A program made the position numbers and the translations under genes. Source: W0P28-013 sp963659365 (GTDB lineage: Bacteria; Bacteroidota; Bacteroidia; Bacteroidales; Paludibacteraceae). From it: a stretch of DNA of 13,747 bases. The notes beneath the pieces were generated by a model. The model was not told the origin of the DNA. It saw only the letters and a list, made by a program, of their open reading frames with translations, and ran no database searches. The stretch is from the NCBI GenBank assembly GCA_963659365.1, contig CAVKTI010000058.1:1-13747 (forward strand), read 5' to 3'. Below are positions 13,602-13,747 of this stretch, piece after piece; position 1 is the stretch's first letter; the number at the start of each line of letters is the position of its first letter.

Positions 13602-13747
13602 GGCATCTATTTTGTTTCGATTAAGGGGACTTCTATAAATTCCCCATTTTATAAAAAATTCAACAAATGTGGTTTTCTGAATACTTTTGTGCTCTTTTTG
13701 TTTTTGGACTGCATCTGTCTGACTTTCACTCAATTACAATGCCACCG

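Noticed and set aside
13620..13650. GGGGA...TCCCC stem upstream of the amylase as a regulatory hairpin
   Set aside because: Only five base pairs with a long A+T-rich loop; a chance match is likely. No clear promoter could be assigned in 13602-13747 either.
13602..13733. 44-codon N-terminal extension of the amylase frame
   Set aside because: The extension would bury the signal peptide behind a charged leader. The ATG at 13601 gives a normal export signal.

Overview
The window looks like a chromosomal segment from a Bacteroidota (probably Bacteroidales) genome. Several signs point there. The FtsK gene is followed by a LolA-like carrier. A DUF4271-type membrane protein, hemD, rnpA and yidD form one block, an arrangement I recall from this phylum. 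The starts lack clear Shine-Dalgarno sites, promoters of the TAnnTTTG type can be seen, and the secreted amylase ends in a type IX secretion (Por) C-terminal sorting domain. I cannot name a genus. Sampled coding stretches are near 50% G+C; one gene (3918-6026) is clearly more A+T-rich.

Layout: 1-140 is three back-to-back 8-bp tandem repeat arrays. 162-3562 (+) holds the FtsK DNA translocase and a LolA-like periplasmic carrier, separated by a repeat-rich gap. 3563-3917 is a gap without recognisable content. 3918-6026 (+) is an exported mosaic protein (MORN-like repeats, beta-sandwich, EF-hand-type loop, leucine-rich repeats, second beta-sandwich). 6027-6508 is a convergent gap full of palindromes and short tandem arrays. 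From there everything is on the minus strand: folB (6509-6853), tig (6929-8269), yidD (8367-8588), rnpA (8585-8968), hemD (9057-9815), a DUF4271-type membrane protein (9828-10529), another repeat-filled gap (10530-10808) and a T9SS-exported GH13 alpha-amylase (10809-13601).

The genes are mostly housekeeping: chromosome segregation, outer-membrane lipoprotein transport, folate and haem synthesis, nascent-chain folding, tRNA processing and membrane insertion. They are joined by two exported proteins that reflect lifestyle (starch use and an unknown cell-surface or periplasmic role). DUF4271-hemD-rnpA-yidD is tightly spaced, with a 4-bp overlap between rnpA and yidD, and could be one operon; tig has its own promoter and terminator.

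The most unusual content is between the genes. Four of the long gaps (1-161, 2667-2923, 6027-6508, 10530-10808) are built largely from 7- or 8-bp words repeated in tandem, with small G+C-rich hairpins set among them. The same words return at different places and in both orientations. This behaves like a dispersed modular repeat family. I found no phage, CRISPR, IS transposase, tRNA or rRNA.
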